From Gammaproteobacteria bacterium (lineage in GTDB: Bacteria; Pseudomonadota; Gammaproteobacteria; Pseudomonadales; Azotimanducaceae): a DNA stretch of 6,733 nt. Location: NCBI GenBank assembly GCA_003228415.1, contig QIDL01000121.1, positions 1-6,733 on the forward strand. Reading direction: 5' to 3'. The notes beneath the pieces were generated by a model, which saw only the letters and a list, made by a program, of their open reading frames with translations, was not told the origin of the DNA and ran no database searches. Below are positions 5,644 through 6,733 of this stretch, in pieces. The stretch's first letter is position 1; each line of letters begins with the position of its first letter. The translations under genes and the position numbers were made by a program.

Positions 5644-6733
5644 ATGGACCTGCTGCGGACATCATTGCCTTATGTCCTCTGGATGCTGTTGGGTGCGTGG
5701 GTTGTCTGCGTTTCAGAGGCAGAAGCCGACGATGATGGTGTTTCCTTGTTTCTGATATCGGCCGATGCACCGGCAGGGTTCGAAGCGCTGGCACGATCCC
5801 AGACCGCTCTGGTGGACGTCTACTACGCTGATCGGCCACTCATCTCGACAATGGCGACCTATACGCCGGAGGCCATCGAATTCGATGAGCTCGATCAGTT
5901 GATGGCTGCGATCCCCGACCTGATTGACATACCCGGTGTTCGAGCAGCGTTGACAGGCTCGCTCCCGTCCAACTCCACCAGGCTCTGTCGGGGTACGAGG
6001 CGAACCGATTGTGGTGCTCTCGAACCTGATACTGCCGGTGTGATATTCAATGCGGATCGATATCGCGTGGATCTGTTTGTTTCGAGCGCCTATCGTACTA
6101 AGGCGGAGCCCGTGCTGCGACGTTTCATACCGCCCTCGAATGCATCGTTTTCCTTCATTCAGAACCTCACCGGCAATTTTGCTGGATCTGATGTTGGAAA
6201 TGACCAGGTCACCATCGGATCTTCTTCGACGCTGGCCTGGCGAGAGAATCGAGTGGTAGCGTTGACCAGCTATTCGGATACAGACGCGTTCACGATTGAC
6301 CGGTTGTTTGCAAGGCGTGACTTCGAGGGTCGACAGCACGTCGCCGGACTGTTTCGTACCTCTGGCCGGGTACCTTCGTTTACCGGCGAAAACGATCTGC
6401 TTGGAGTCCGCCTGGCGAGTTCGCTCGAGACTCGTGCCGATCTCAGACAATCTCGCGGCACGCCGATCGATGTATTTCTTACCACGCGAGGCCGGGTCGA
6501 CATCATCAAGGATGGGCGCCTGATCAGTACCCGTTTTTACGATCCGGGTAACCAGATCCTCGACACGACAAACCTGCCGGATGGAGCTTACGACATTACC
6601 GTGCGCGTCACCGAAGGCGGTCAGGTGCGGGAGGAAACGCGATTTTATACGAAGTCCGGTTTCATACCACCCAGGGATCAGCCGCTCTTCACCCTGGAGG
6701 CGGGAGAGGTCATGTTGCGCAACACACAGAAAC
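5644..6733 (+). CDS. Outer-membrane usher, TcfC/CS1 type (N-terminal 363 residues, runs off right edge)
   Basis: The frame is open from the ATG at 5644 to the edge. The start lies 8 nt after the chaperone stop, with AAGG overlapping that stop as a ribosome-binding site. Residues 1-28 are a signal peptide (AEA then D29). The N-terminal part has the periplasmic-domain pattern of this family: PAGFEALARSQTALVDVYY (43-61), TPEAIEFDELDQLM (74-87), and LTGSLPSN with C115 and C123 in TRLCRG and RTDCGALEP. GVIFNADRYRVDLFVS (132-147) follows, then probable barrel strands from about 160. Residues 266-336 look like the plug or E-set region of TcfC-type ushers: GTPIDVFL, DPGNQILDTTNLPDGAYDIT, REETRFYTKS. 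Ushers are 24-strand pores that recruit chaperone-subunit complexes and extrude the pilus. Typical length is 800-900 residues, so somewhat under half is seen. This is not the classical PapC/FimD subtype. Confidence 0.88.
   Translation, partial: MDLLRTSLPYVLWMLLGAWVVCVSEAEADDDGVSLFLISADAPAGFEALARSQTALVDVYYADRPLISTMATYTPEAIEFDELDQLMAAIPDLIDIPGVRAALTGSLPSNSTRLCRGTRRTDCGALEPDTAGVIFNADRYRVDLFVSSAYRTKAEPVLRRFIPPSNASFSFIQNLTGNFAGSDVGNDQVTIGSSSTLAWRENRVVALTSYSDTDAFTIDRLFARRDFEGRQHVAGLFRTSGRVPSFTGENDLLGVRLASSLETRADLRQSRGTPIDVFLTTRGRVDIIKDGRLISTRFYDPGNQILDTTNLPDGAYDITVRVTEGGQVREETRFYTKSGFIPPRDQPLFTLEAGEVMLRNTQK

Noticed and set aside
5705..5712. Possible lipoprotein cysteine (C22) in the usher signal peptide
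   Set aside because: The residues before C22 (AWVV) do not form a lipobox, and an AEA cleavage site follows at 26-28.
5713..6450. A 245-codon minus-strand open frame
   Set aside because: It is antisense to the usher, which has a signal peptide, a ribosome-binding site and family motifs. The antisense product is low in hydrophobic order and unrecognisable.

Overview
The window looks like chromosomal DNA from a Gram-negative bacterium. It carries a chaperone-usher pilus locus, whose usher needs an outer membrane, and an exported sulfatase. Base composition is moderately GC-rich and coding is dense. A gammaproteobacterium, perhaps marine because of the sulfatase, is a reasonable guess. No rRNA or other taxonomic marker is present, so this stays an inference.

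Layout: two divergent transcription units flank an intergenic region at 4638-4912. The left unit runs on the minus strand in the order PEP-synthase-like phosphotransferase (4637 to 1965), exported arylsulfatase-type sulfatase (1886 to 399), then a MoxR-family AAA+ ATPase (392 to beyond the left edge). The sulfatase and moxR genes are only 6 nt apart and are probably translationally coupled. The phosphotransferase and sulfatase genes are 77 nt apart. The right unit runs on the plus strand: a periplasmic pilus chaperone (4913-5635, GTG start), then 8 nt later an outer-membrane usher of the TcfC/CS1 (alpha-fimbrial) type that runs off the right edge.

Function: the right unit is the secretion and assembly machinery of a surface pilus. 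No pilin lies between chaperone and usher or upstream of them, so structural subunits are expected downstream of the window. In the left unit, the phosphotransferase has an N-terminal ATP-grasp domain, a long middle region and a C-terminal phosphohistidine swivelling domain at about residue 827. That order matches rifampicin phosphotransferase-type antibiotic kinases rather than true PEP synthase, although its substrate cannot be read from the sequence. The sulfatase keeps all recognisable active-site residues, including the cysteine to be converted to formylglycine.

The most unusual local structure is a 24-bp tandem repeat at the 3' end of the phosphotransferase gene. It appears to be an in-frame amplification of the codons for the protein's own last beta strand, and two copies carry perfect inverted repeats. 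No RNA genes, mobile elements or CRISPR arrays were seen, and no complete novel multi-gene system could be demonstrated.
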